Source: Lysinibacillus timonensis
GTDB lineage: Bacteria; Bacillota; Bacilli; Bacillales_A; Planococcaceae
Assembly (NCBI RefSeq): GCF_900291985.1
Contig: NZ_LT985980.1
Location: forward strand, 3,370,001-3,434,000
Direction: 5' to 3'
DNA: 64,000 nucleotides
Shown here one piece after another: positions 17,098 through 25,392 of this stretch. How positions within the stretch are numbered: position 1 is the stretch's first letter; every line of letters starts with the position of its first letter. The position numbers were made by a program, and so were the translations under genes. Under the pieces are notes generated by a model, which was given only the letters and a program-made list of their open reading frames with translations, did no database searches and had not been told where the DNA came from.

Positions 17098-17856
17098 CTA
17101 CTCCTCCCGCTCCTCATGCTCTCTCCTTGATCCATTCAATCGGGCTTCAAACAAATGGTCATATACTTTTAAAATTTGATTTAAGCCGTTTAAAAAGATT
17201 CGGCGTTTCTTTGCGTCCATTGATGCGATAAATTCAATTAATGTTTGCAACGGAGCAGAACTTTGTATCAAGTTCGTTAAGTTATCGCTCCAACCCGATC
17301 CAGAACCGAAATCCACTTCCACACCAGTTCCAGAACCGGTAACCTCCCTAGTACCGGTATCATAACCTGAAAGCACCTCCGCGCCTGCCCCCAATCCAGC
17401 CTTAACACCAGCATCTACCATATCCCCATAAATCACCATTACCTCTCGCAAGCCAATTAAATACGGACGGCGATCACTATCGTCTAGCATTTGAAGAAAA
17501 CCGAGTAGTTGGCGAAGTTCACCGGAGTCGTTGACCATATCATAGACTGAACGTGTTACCCCCACAATATAGCTCTCTCGCATATCTAACAAACGGGTAA
17601 TGGCTTCTTCTGGAGACTCCTTCTTCTTCTTGCGCGGTCGGTCCAGCAGCATGTCTAAAAATAGTTCATCCGGAATGTCGAATACTTCCTTAATTTTTGG
17701 AAGATGATGCATCGGGATAGGACGTTCGCACCGTTCGTAGTTCGAATATGTATTTGGTAGGATACCTAGCATGTAGGCAGCTTCAGTTTGATTGATATGT
17801 AAGTTTTCACGATATTCTTTTAGATACTTGCCGAAATTTACAATCTCTCTACTCAT
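17098..17856 (-). CDS. XRE-family transcriptional regulator with glycine-rich insert
   Basis: An N-terminal Cro/C1-type helix-turn-helix (about residues 8-62: LKEYRENLHINQTEAAYMLG, then NTYSNYERCERPIP) identifies a DNA-binding regulator. Behind a basic linker (RPRKKKK) are two similar helical segments, RQLLGFLQMLDDSDRRPYL and QTLIEFIASMDAKKRRIFL, which look like a duplicated motif. They are separated by an unusual Gly/Ser/Thr/Val-rich stretch (about residues 155-195). I chose the ATG at 17856; a TTG four codons upstream (17868) is an alternative, because GGTGAGG is only three bases from the ATG. Target genes are unknown. Confidence 0.75.
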   Translation of the reverse strand: MSREIVNFGKYLKEYRENLHINQTEAAYMLGILPNTYSNYERCERPIPMHHLPKIKEVFDIPDELFLDMLLDRPRKKKKESPEEAITRLLDMRESYIVGVTRSVYDMVNDSGELRQLLGFLQMLDDSDRRPYLIGLREVMVIYGDMVDAGVKAGLGAGAEVLSGYDTGTREVTGSGTGVEVDFGSGSGWSDNLTNLIQSSAPLQTLIEFIASMDAKKRRIFLNGLNQILKVYDHLFEARLNGSRREHEEREE

Positions 17857-18053
17857 TTTCCTCACCAATTTCTGTCATTTTGTTTTAAATGTAGCGAAAT
17901 GCCAATGTGAAACATTATATCCCCCCGAAACGAAGTAAAATACACAGTGGGGGGATTTACAAATTTTCCTAAATCAATTATTAAAATAGAGGTGAAAAGT
18001 TCTAGTAAAATAGAATTAAATTTTATACCGCTATTGGAATGGAGGAGAAGCAA

Positions 18054-18389
18054 TTGTTAACGTTTGAATTTCCGATCCCACAAACAACGCTAAACCAATT
18101 ACGACACTTCAATTTTCAATGGACAATGACAATCTCAGAAGATCCGTATTTAGAGTGTCGCAATCAGGTTGCATCGAATGAAAGGTATTATCAACTAAGA
18201 AATATCGTAGTAAACAACTACTATTACGAAATGATTGAGATCAACTTTGTGAAAGGCTTAATACGAATCAAAACACCTCATGCTAACCAAGCAGCAATAG
18301 AAAATATCTTCGAAGCACTTACATTACATACCTCACCGACATCAATGGCCTTTTACACTATGTCACCCAATAAACGAATGAAAAAATAA
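18054..18389 (+). CDS. Hypothetical protein, 111 residues
   Basis: Not recognised. A small soluble protein with an even mix of strands and helices, rich in Tyr and Asn (ERYYQLRNIVVNNYYYEMIE). There is no signal peptide or membrane segment. I chose the TTG at 18054, which lies 8 bases after GGAGGAG; the in-frame ATG at 18039 overlaps that ribosome site and lacks one of its own. It is divergent from the XRE regulator, with less than 200 bases between them, so regulation by that protein is possible but not shown. Confidence 0.6.
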   Translation: MLTFEFPIPQTTLNQLRHFNFQWTMTISEDPYLECRNQVASNERYYQLRNIVVNNYYYEMIEINFVKGLIRIKTPHANQAAIENIFEALTLHTSPTSMAFYTMSPNKRMKK

Positions 18390-18765
18390 TTTTCAAATCT
18401 ATAGATTTTTCAATAATAAATACTCACGTATAAAAGGTTCTTTTTCTCACATTCAAAAAACCCTCTAAATATTTCTCTGAAACCGTTGTTTTATGCTAAA
18501 TAGAATAGCCTCAAAAAATTCCCCATAAAAACTTAAAATTCGTTCCCCTGAAGAAGTTTGAAAGATGAAAAGTGTGGCGAATATATCATTATCACCTATT
18601 CACACTCGTATGATAAACAAAGAAACATTTTACACAAATAAAACAATCCGTAAACGGAGTGAATAGGCGCAGGATTAGGAGCTATAACTGCAACCGTTTA
18701 CAAAACCAGCTAATATCAAAAATGTGATAAAATGTAAAGAACTTCTAAACATTAGGAGGGGGATT
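18390..18765. other. Gene-free spacer
   Basis: AT-rich stretch before the IDEAL-domain gene. I see no gene, no phased words and no convincing terminator. A promoter for the next gene is expected here but could not be assigned. Confidence 0.5.
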
Positions 18766-19239
18766 ATGATTCAAGTTCAAAATATGAAGCCATTTTATAC
18801 AAAGGTAACCGGTGACAATTTACGCTTGGTGTTTGCTTATCAGTATTTTTCCATTATGAAGGAAGATGAATTATATCATTTTATTCCTGTGGAAGGGAAA
18901 GAGATGATTATCAATCTAAACACGATGCAAATTGAAAACTTGTCAGAAATTTTTGTGTTCCAGCGCGGAAATCGCTTTGTCCGTTATCCACTTTACCAGT
19001 TGCTTGTGCAATCGGATATTCATGAGCATTTACTACCGATTATTGACGCAGCGGTAGCAGAGAAAAAAGCGGTACAACTAGTTCCAACTAAAGAAGAATC
19101 GGAAGTAGACCGTATTATTCACACATTAGAAGAAAAAAATCTAGAGCGCTTGATTGATGAAGCATTAGCAGAACGCAATGAATCACTATTTTATGATTTA
19201 GTCATCAAACAAGAAAAGCTAAAATCGAGAAGTAGTTAA
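18766..19239 (+). CDS. IDEAL-domain protein
   Basis: A 157-residue protein whose C-terminus contains the IDEAL motif (IDEALAERNESLFYDLVIKQ, about residues 130-149), a short domain found in several Bacillales proteins of poorly defined function, including MecA-adaptor-like and YpiB-type proteins. The N-terminal 90 residues form an unassigned beta-rich region. The ATG at 18766 has AGGAGGGGG seven bases upstream; a possible start at 18724 lacks a ribosome site. A terminator follows about 100 bases on. Confidence 0.75.
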   Translation: MIQVQNMKPFYTKVTGDNLRLVFAYQYFSIMKEDELYHFIPVEGKEMIINLNTMQIENLSEIFVFQRGNRFVRYPLYQLLVQSDIHEHLLPIIDAAVAEKKAVQLVPTKEESEVDRIIHTLEEKNLERLIDEALAERNESLFYDLVIKQEKLKSRSS

Positions 19240-19337
19240 ACCAAACGGGGCCATAGTTCGATGAACAGTTTGAATATAAGTCGTCTTTGTAAAGCATCTT
19301 TGGAGGATTTGACAGCATGATGGACAGACAAACATAG

Positions 19338-19374
19338 AAAGCACCTGCCATAAAATTAATTAGCAGGTGCTTTT
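19338..19374 (+). terminator. Intrinsic terminator
   Basis: AAAGCACCTGC pairs with GCAGGTGCTTTT around a loop of about 14 bases. It can act on both strands: the IDEAL gene transcript on the plus strand and the small minus-strand ORF beyond. Confidence 0.85.
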
Positions 19375-19494
19375 ACTATACAATAGAAGGAATAGAGAAA
19401 AGATTCCAGGAAGTGGATATTTTTTTATCTTTTATAAAGGGAGGGGAAACCATAGTTCGATGGGCAAAACAAAACAACAACTTTTCACAATTCA

Positions 19495-19602
19495 TTAAGA
19501 GATAAAAAAATGAATGATCAAAACAACAATACCAGAACCTACAATGCCAAATATCCAATCTTCCTTAGATAACGATAACCGTACTCGTTTCGAATCTTTC
19601 AT
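19495..19602 (-). CDS. Candidate 35-residue small membrane protein
   Basis: Short ORF on the minus strand: a basic N-terminus (MKDSKRVRLSLSKEDW) followed by one hydrophobic helix (IFGIVGSGIVVLIIHFFIS). It has a strong ribosome site (AGAAGGAGGGA, about 6 bases before the ATG). The organisation, basic head plus one membrane span at the C-terminus, is typical of real small membrane proteins. The function is unknown and I recognise no family. The terminator at 19338-19374 could end its transcript. Confidence 0.6.
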   Translation of the reverse strand: MKDSKRVRLSLSKEDWIFGIVGSGIVVLIIHFFIS

Positions 19603-20047
19603 TCTAATCCCTCCTTCTGTTGTTAAACCCTATTATTACCAGAACTTCAATTCTTTATACATAGTTACTTTAAACTATTCAAATAGTTTGAAAATGTCCT
19701 ATACAAACATGGAGATACTAAAATTTATTTAGGAATAGGATATTAATAGGGTATGATATTGTCTTTATTTTGGGCATATGAATTGTTTGAAGTTTGAAAG
19801 CTATTATAAGTATTTGAATTGTGTCTCCGTTTCATTTAAGTAGACAACCTCGGACAAGAACTTTGTTCGTTAATATATGAAAAAGGAGTAATAAATAGAA
19901 CTAGTAATAGATAACGATACATACTTTTGGCTCTTGTATTTTATATAGGATATGCAGGACAAAATGACTAATTAGTATTAAAAAAATGCTTAAGTTTTTG
20001 TAAATTCAGCCGATAGGTAGGGGGAAGAATGTTAAGGAGCTAGGAAA
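19603..20047. other. Gene-free spacer with a small palindrome
   Basis: No supported gene. AAACTATT-CA-AATAGTTT at 19672-19689 is a perfect inverted repeat that could be an operator or a hairpin. Otherwise I see nothing in this stretch. Confidence 0.4.
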
Positions 20048-20416
20048 TTGGATATTAAAGAAATCATAAAAAGCATCAATAAATCAGTCGATGAATTAGA
20101 CTTTACAAAAGCAAGAAAGTACATTGAAGAAAACTTTGAACTAGTAAATCAAAATAGATTTCATCTAAAACGAAACGCAAGAGATATTGTCATATTTTTA
20201 CAAGAAAAGATGAATTCAGGAGAACAACCATTAACTAGAAAAGAAATCAATGCGATTAGAGTAATCAACACCTATGCATCTCGTTTAGATATTCGCGCAC
20301 TTAAACTAAATTTAAAAGGGAAAGAAAAACTGCTAATGAAAGAAGAAACGTTTAATTATTTAAGCGCAGATGCGAAAATCATTTTGGAGAGCTTGGGTGC
20401 TATTAAGAAACAATAA
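20048..20416 (+). CDS. Hypothetical protein, 122 residues
   Basis: Not recognised. A soluble, basic, helical protein (MDIKEIIKSINKSVDELDFT at the start; ARKYIEENFELVNQN). It has no cysteine, signal peptide or membrane segment. It starts with TTG at 20048, about 9 bases after AAGGAG. The helical repeats DFTKARKYIEEN and SRLDIRALKLNL vaguely suggest a TPR-like or small DNA-associated fold, but this is only an impression. Confidence 0.6.
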   Translation: MDIKEIIKSINKSVDELDFTKARKYIEENFELVNQNRFHLKRNARDIVIFLQEKMNSGEQPLTRKEINAIRVINTYASRLDIRALKLNLKGKEKLLMKEETFNYLSADAKIILESLGAIKKQ

Positions 20417-20673
20417 GGTTTTGTTCCTGATAACTTACAGCACGGCTAGTTTTGTGTAATTCTGCTGGCGGAGCTTCACTAAAGAAAAATTAGATCCAGC
20501 AAAACATAGTAAAAAATAATTTTTAGGGGATGAATTCAAAGTTTCATAAAGGGGTATCCCCTAAAAATTTTATTTTGGCAAACTAATTTACCCTCAAATA
20601 AAAACTTCTGGAACCATTATTCTCAAACTCTTCGAAAATTGCTATCGTAAATGCAAAAAGGAGAGATTGTAGA

Positions 20674-21615
20674 TTGATTGTAAAACCATTCTCAAGCTAC
20701 GATATCACCCTCGGTCTCAACGCCCTCAAAAAACGCCTCTCACCCTCACATGAACAATTTCCTAATATAGTAGAAGAACTATCCCGGTACGAAGCCGGTG
20801 AGCAAGGTGAACAGTATATTATGGAACTATTAAGTGAAAATGAACTCCCAGAAAATACGTATATCATGCATAATGTCCAGTTCAAGTCGAAGGTGGAGGT
20901 GCAGATTGATGTGTTGGTGGTGACGCCGTATTGGTGTTTGCTAACTGAAGTGAAAAATATTAAGGGCATACTTTACTTTAATGACAATCCACTACAACTC
21001 ATAAGAAATGAAGATGGAAAGGAGCAAATACTTGGAAGTCCAGAAACTCAATTGTCTCACTATTGTCTCGGGATGAAGTCGTTTTTAGATAAGAATCACC
21101 TGAAAGTCCCTATTTATGGAGTGATTGTATTTCCATATAACAATGCCATCATCAAAAAACCACCTAAACATTTCCCAGTAAAAGTTGGACGTGAGCTAAT
21201 ACACTTTATATGGAACTCACTACCAAGAAATGATGTATTAGTAGATCCAAAAAACTTGGTTAAACTATTGAAAAAGGAAAGATTTGAAGATGACCGCTTT
21301 CCACTTTGTAAGTTATATGGAGTAGATAAATACGAGATTCGTTCCGGAGTAGAGTGCACCGAATGCGGAACCATTCCAATGATTAGAACGTTAAGAACTT
21401 GGTATTGTCCAAAATGTAAGAAAAACAATATGCATGCTCATAAACAAGCTTTAAAAGATTATGCCATGTTAATAAATAAAGAAATTACACCAAGAGAAGG
21501 CGTGCAGTTTTTACATTTAAGAAATAGACACGAAGCTAAGAGATTTTTAAGTGCGAATAGCAGTGTAAGAATGGGGTTAACGAAATCTAGTAGATATGTG
21601 TTAAGGTTAAAGTAA
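20674..21615 (+). CDS. NERD-domain protein with C-terminal zinc ribbon
   Basis: Nuclease-related domain (NERD) protein of 313 residues. The core shows GEQGEQYIMELL, then QIDVLVVTPYWCLLTEVKNIKG (about residues 77-98), where the Asp of QIDVL and the E-V-K match the restriction-endonuclease-like active site of the family. A zinc ribbon follows at about residues 228-250 (CTECGTIP and CPKCKKNN). Such proteins are often plasmid- or defence-linked in Bacillales, but the cellular role is unclear. It starts with TTG at 20674 behind AAAGGAGAG. It is followed directly by the longest phased word array. Confidence 0.85.
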   Translation: MIVKPFSSYDITLGLNALKKRLSPSHEQFPNIVEELSRYEAGEQGEQYIMELLSENELPENTYIMHNVQFKSKVEVQIDVLVVTPYWCLLTEVKNIKGILYFNDNPLQLIRNEDGKEQILGSPETQLSHYCLGMKSFLDKNHLKVPIYGVIVFPYNNAIIKKPPKHFPVKVGRELIHFIWNSLPRNDVLVDPKNLVKLLKKERFEDDRFPLCKLYGVDKYEIRSGVECTECGTIPMIRTLRTWYCPKCKKNNMHAHKQALKDYAMLINKEITPREGVQFLHLRNRHEAKRFLSANSSVRMGLTKSSRYVLRLK

Positions 21616-21689
21616 TAAATTCTGTTATATGTATGTGATGTAGTATGAGAGTATATACTCAAAGGTAAGTTTGGTAATTAAGGTGTTCT

Positions 21690-22235
21690 TTTGGATGATC
21701 GAATGTTTTGGTTATGTGATCGTATATCGTAATTATCCGATCGATTATAGGATTCATGACCAAAAGGGGTACTTATGTGATCTAGATGGTACTTTATGTG
21801 ACCGAATGGCTAGTCTAGGTGCTCGAAACAAAATTTTAAGTGACCGATTTATCGGAATGAATTAGTGAGGCATAGATGATAAGTAAGTATCTGATCGTAT
21901 GCTTGAGCCAAGTGATCGTATAAATCCAATATGCGACCGAAAAGAGGATAAGTGACCATAACGGAATGTTACGTGACCAAGAAGATAAATTAAGTGACCG
22001 AATGGCTAAGTCATGTGACCAATAAGTACAAGTAAATGATCAATTAATCGTAATAATACTTATAAACATAGCTAGTTGGTTGTTAACTGACCAAATCTTA
22101 GAACTAAGTGACCGAAAAAAGTCGGTATCCGACCGATTAAATACTTATTTTTAGATTTAGCACAGGCAGCGACATCATTTAGCAGGGTTAAACGCTCAAA
22201 ACGAATTGTTATGTGACCGAATGAAATCAACATTC
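21690..22235 (+). repeat. Phased word array without tandem units (array 4)
   Basis: About 20 TGACCGAA, TGATCGTA and CCGATCG words in one direction. Anchor bases run 21695, 21716, 21737, 21756, 21777, 21798, 21819, 21840, then 21891, 21912, 21933, 21952, 21973, 21994, 22015, 22036, then 22088, 22109, 22130. Steps are 21 or 19 within runs, and the runs are separated by gaps of 51 and 52. Intervening bases are unrelated, so this array keeps its phasing without recent duplication. Confidence 0.9.
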
Positions 22236-22295
22236 GCTCCTAGGCCGAAAACCTTCGATCTTAGACTTTGTAATATCAATTTAAAAGAAATTTAA

Positions 22296-22324
22296 TTCAC
22301 AGACAAACGTTAAAGTTGTATACT
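22296..22324 (+). promoter_or_regulatory. Candidate sigma-A promoter of the UDP-ManNAc dehydrogenase gene
   Basis: TTCACA, 17 bases, TATACT. It lies about 90 bases before the start codon, just after the phased word array. Confidence 0.5.
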
Positions 22325-22416
22325 ATATGGCAGGATTGATATCCAAAATTATATAAAAGTAACAATTATAGATAAATCACACTCGCTTTTGAATTTGAAA
22401 GGAAGTAACGATATTT

Positions 22417-23688
22417 ATGACAAAGAAAATTTGTGTTGTTGGGTTAGGTTATATTGGCTTGCCAACAGCGGTAATGTTTGCAAATCACGGCGTGAAAGTG
22501 CATGGGGTAGATGTGAATCCAGCAGCCGTAAAAAGCATCCAAGAGAAGAAGTTACACATCGAGGAAAATGGTCTTCAAGAGCGCTTAGATAAAGCGGTTG
22601 ATGAAGGGTTCTTAACAGCATCGACTACGCCGGAGGAAGCAGATGTGTTTATCGTTGCGGTTCCTTCTCCAATAAATCCAGATAAAACAGCAAACCTTGA
22701 ATATGTACGTGAAGCGACAAAATCAATCGTTCCTTATGTAAGAAAAGGAAACTTAGTTATTCTAGAATCTACTGTCCCGCCAAAAACGGTTGAACGTATT
22801 ATGTTGCCTGAGCTTATTAAAGCGGACCTTGAAATTGGTGTAGACTTATTTGTTTCGCATTCACCGGAACGCGTGATTCCAGGGCGTATTTTTGAAGAAT
22901 TAGTTAACAATGATCGTATAGTTGGTGGGATTAACCGTAAATCTTCAGAATTAACAAAAGAACTTTACGAAACGTTTGTTAAAGGTACAATCCATTTAAC
23001 GGATGCAACGACTGCAGAGTTAGTTAAAGTAATGGAAAATACGTATCGTGATGTAAACATTGCTTTTGCAAATGAACTTGCAAAATTAGCAGATGAGCTT
23101 GACGTAAACATTTGGGAAGCAATTCGTTTTGCGAACTTCCACCCAAGAGTAAATATTCACTATCCTGGACCAGGTGTTGGTGGTCACTGTATCGCTGTAG
23201 ATCCATGGTTCTTAGTTGAACTTGGCGGGGAAACTGCACAAATTATTAATATGTCTCGTAATACAAACGATAGTATGCCAGCTTATACAGCACAAAAAAC
23301 ACAAGCAATCCTAAACAAAAACAAAATACCAGGTGGGAAAGTAGCAGTATTGGGGTTAGCGTTTAAAGGAAATGTTGATGATATGCGTGAAAGTCCATCA
23401 ACGGAAGTGATTTATGAGCTTGAAAAGCTAGGCTTAGATGTGGTGTCTTATGATCCGCATATTAAGGAAAATAAACATGTGACTCAAACACAAAGTTTAG
23501 AAGAAGCGACGAAAGATGCAGATGTTCTTCTATTCTTAACTGATCATAACGAGTTTAAGGCATATAATCCGCTAGCAATCAGTGCAAATCATAAGATCGT
23601 ATTTGATACGAAAAATTGCTTGAACCGTGAAGCTTGGCAAGAGGCAGGCTACCAGTTCCACTTACTAGGGGATTCGAAAAATAAATAA
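22417..23688 (+). CDS. wecC: UDP-N-acetyl-D-mannosaminuronate dehydrogenase (WecC-type)
   Basis: NAD-dependent nucleotide-sugar dehydrogenase that oxidises C6 of a UDP-sugar; the closest type is UDP-ManNAc to UDP-ManNAcA. The 423-residue protein has an N-terminal Rossmann fold (VVGLGYIGLPTAVMFANHG), the middle domain, and the catalytic cysteine in PGVGGHCIAVDPWF (Cys258), then a second nucleotide-binding domain (VLGLAFKGNVDDMRESPS). The GGHCIAVDPWF form favours UDP-ManNAc over UDP-Glc dehydrogenases. With the adjacent TagA-like gene it fits synthesis of a ManNAc-containing wall polymer to which SLH proteins bind. The ATG has AAAGGAAG upstream and a terminator follows. Confidence 0.88.
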   Translation: MTKKICVVGLGYIGLPTAVMFANHGVKVHGVDVNPAAVKSIQEKKLHIEENGLQERLDKAVDEGFLTASTTPEEADVFIVAVPSPINPDKTANLEYVREATKSIVPYVRKGNLVILESTVPPKTVERIMLPELIKADLEIGVDLFVSHSPERVIPGRIFEELVNNDRIVGGINRKSSELTKELYETFVKGTIHLTDATTAELVKVMENTYRDVNIAFANELAKLADELDVNIWEAIRFANFHPRVNIHYPGPGVGGHCIAVDPWFLVELGGETAQIINMSRNTNDSMPAYTAQKTQAILNKNKIPGGKVAVLGLAFKGNVDDMRESPSTEVIYELEKLGLDVVSYDPHIKENKHVTQTQSLEEATKDADVLLFLTDHNEFKAYNPLAISANHKIVFDTKNCLNREAWQEAGYQFHLLGDSKNK

Positions 23689-23701
23689 GTGAGTGAAGCA
23701 A

Positions 23702-23741
23702 GGCAGTGTGCAACAATGAAATGCACACTGCCTATTTTTTT
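23702..23741 (+). terminator. Intrinsic terminator
   Basis: GGCAGTGTGCA pairs exactly with TGCACACTGCC around 9 bases, followed by TATTTTTTT. Confidence 0.92.
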
Positions 23742-23809
23742 GTTATGATGGTAATAATTAAATAAAAAACCATCACTCACATAATTAGCGAGAATTGGAC
23801 GGTATGAAT

Positions 23810-24529
23810 ATGAAAGAAACAGTTTTAGGAATTAACGTAAATACAGAAAACTACGATGAGCTTATTCCAAAGATTTTTGAGCGTATTGAAACGAAGGAAA
23901 AGTCATTGATTGTAGCCATCAATCCAGAAAAGATCATAAAAGCAAAAGAAGACCCAGCTCTTAAAAAGCTTCTAAATGAAGCAGAATTTCAAATACCTGA
24001 TGGGATAGGGGTTATTCTGGCTTCGAAAATACAGAAGGGGAACATTACTTCCCGCGTAACAGGTGTCGATATGATGATGCGTCTATGTGAAGAAGCGGCG
24101 AAGCGACAAAAGCCTATCTTCCTGTATGGTGGGAAACCAGGAGTCGCAGAGCAAGCTGCAGTAAAGCTTCGAGAAACATTCCCTAATATCATCATCGCTG
24201 GCACTCAAGACGGTTATGAAAAAGATAATGAGAAGGTCATTGCCAAAATAAATGAGGCAAAACCTGATATCCTCTTTGTAGCGATGGGAAGTCCGAAACA
24301 AGAAAACTGGATTAATGCAAATCGCAATCAATTACATCCAACCATTTATCAAGGGGTAGGGGGATCATTTGACGTACTTGCCGGAAATGTAAAACGAGCA
24401 CCGGAAGCGTTCCAAAAGATTGGAATGGAGTGGTTCTACAGGCTGATGAAAGAGCCAAAACGACTAAAGCGTCAAATGGCATTACCTCTCTTCTTATTAG
24501 AAGTGGCACGCAGATCAAAGAAGAAGTAA
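23810..24529 (+). CDS. tagA: TagA/WecG/CpsF-family N-acetylmannosaminyltransferase
   Basis: GT26 glycosyltransferase that adds ManNAc (or ManNAcA) to undecaprenyl-PP-GlcNAc, an early step of wall teichoic acid or secondary wall polymer linkage-unit synthesis at the inner membrane face. Family marks: NPEKIIKAK, IPDGIGVILASK (with the catalytic Asp), FLYGGKPGV, PDILFVAMGSPKQE and GGSFDVLAGNVKRAPE, then EWFYRLMKEPKRLKRQ. I chose the ATG at 23810, seven bases after GGACGG; in-frame starts at 23795 (TTG) and 23804 are possible. It lies directly before the S-layer gene region. Confidence 0.88.
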   Translation: MKETVLGINVNTENYDELIPKIFERIETKEKSLIVAINPEKIIKAKEDPALKKLLNEAEFQIPDGIGVILASKIQKGNITSRVTGVDMMMRLCEEAAKRQKPIFLYGGKPGVAEQAAVKLRETFPNIIIAGTQDGYEKDNEKVIAKINEAKPDILFVAMGSPKQENWINANRNQLHPTIYQGVGGSFDVLAGNVKRAPEAFQKIGMEWFYRLMKEPKRLKRQMALPLFLLEVARRSKKK

Positions 24530-24636
24530 CCATTCCAATGGTAATAAAACATTTATTATCCATTCGAGTGAAATAGCTACATAGAGAGGATAATCTATGT
24601 AAATAAAAATAATCCTGTAATCTTTGTAATATTTTA

Positions 24637-24665
24637 TTGTTAAAATGTAATAAAGATGGTACACT
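24637..24665 (+). promoter_or_regulatory. Candidate sigma-A promoter of a short RNA
   Basis: TTGTTA, 17 bases, TACACT, about 70 bases before a terminator hairpin and without an ORF with a ribosome site between. Confidence 0.45.
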
Positions 24666-24671
24666 GTACAA

Positions 24672-24779
24672 GAAGTAAGATTTTCTCTATGATATATAGC
24701 AATTTCCCTGCAAGGAAAAAACGGTTGGTAGCCCGAAAAGAAGGTCTAAGTAGTATTCACTGCTTAGGCCTTCTTTTTA
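24672..24779 (+). ncRNA. Candidate short non-coding RNA or riboswitch-like leader
   Basis: A promoter-like sequence, about 65 bases of sequence and a clear terminator (GAAGG-CTAAG pairing with CTTAG-CCTTC, then TTTTTATTT, 24737-24779) mark a transcript of around 110 bases between tagA and the S-layer gene. The part before the terminator (GCAATTTCCCTGCAAGG, ACGGTTGGTAGCCCGAAAAG) is GC-richer than its surroundings and may fold. I could not match it to a known riboswitch. The S-layer gene starts 600 bases further on with its own promoter, so this may be an independent small RNA. Confidence 0.45.
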
Positions 24780-25284
24780 TTTATTTATTTATGCATATTC
24801 TAAAAAACTGGTCATATATTAGTCGAGGGGTTAGGGTTACTATTCGTTATTAAAGTTGAACACTGAATTATTAAAAATTGAAATAATTTTATCCCCAATA
24901 TGTCATTCACATGACGTTACTATAACGAAAATTTCTTCTTAGAAAGATGAAACTTCATCCGCGATTAACCGTCTAATTAACCAGAAACACTATAATTCCC
25001 CAATTCAACTAGTAATTTCACTATTAACCATTAAAAAAAAACTATTATATTAATAGTATTCTATAATTCCCAATCTGTATATTAAGTGCTTTTTTTTTAG
25101 GATAAGGGTGGTTTGAAATTATATTGAAATAGTTATTGGGGAAAAAAGGGAATAATCTATTGGTTTTTTATATTTTTTTATGTAATAATCTAAATAGATT
25201 TTAAGTTATCCGCTAGAATATAAATTGTGTGCAACATTTAATAGATACAAATATAACAAAATTGTAATTTGTGTTAAAAAATGA

Positions 25285-25313
25285 TTGACAACTAATTTAT
25301 ATACTACTAAACT
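25285..25313 (+). promoter_or_regulatory. Promoter of the S-layer gene
   Basis: TTGACA, 17 bases, TAAACT, about 80 bases before the start codon. A perfect -35 box fits a strongly expressed gene. The 500 bases upstream are very AT-rich and otherwise empty. Confidence 0.6.
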
Positions 25314-25392
25314 TTTATGTGTACTAGCTTATCTTGGCATAAATGTTAAGGATAACTAAAATTTTAATTGAATTAGAGGAGGAAATCTTTCT

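Noticed and set aside
17862-18053. 63-residue minus-strand ORF upstream of the XRE gene
   Set aside because: No ribosome site and odd composition; it lies in the divergent promoter region.
24672-24779. Cyclic-di-GMP or other known riboswitch upstream of the S-layer gene
   Set aside because: The conserved cores of the riboswitch classes I can recall are not present, so it is listed only as an unassigned RNA candidate.
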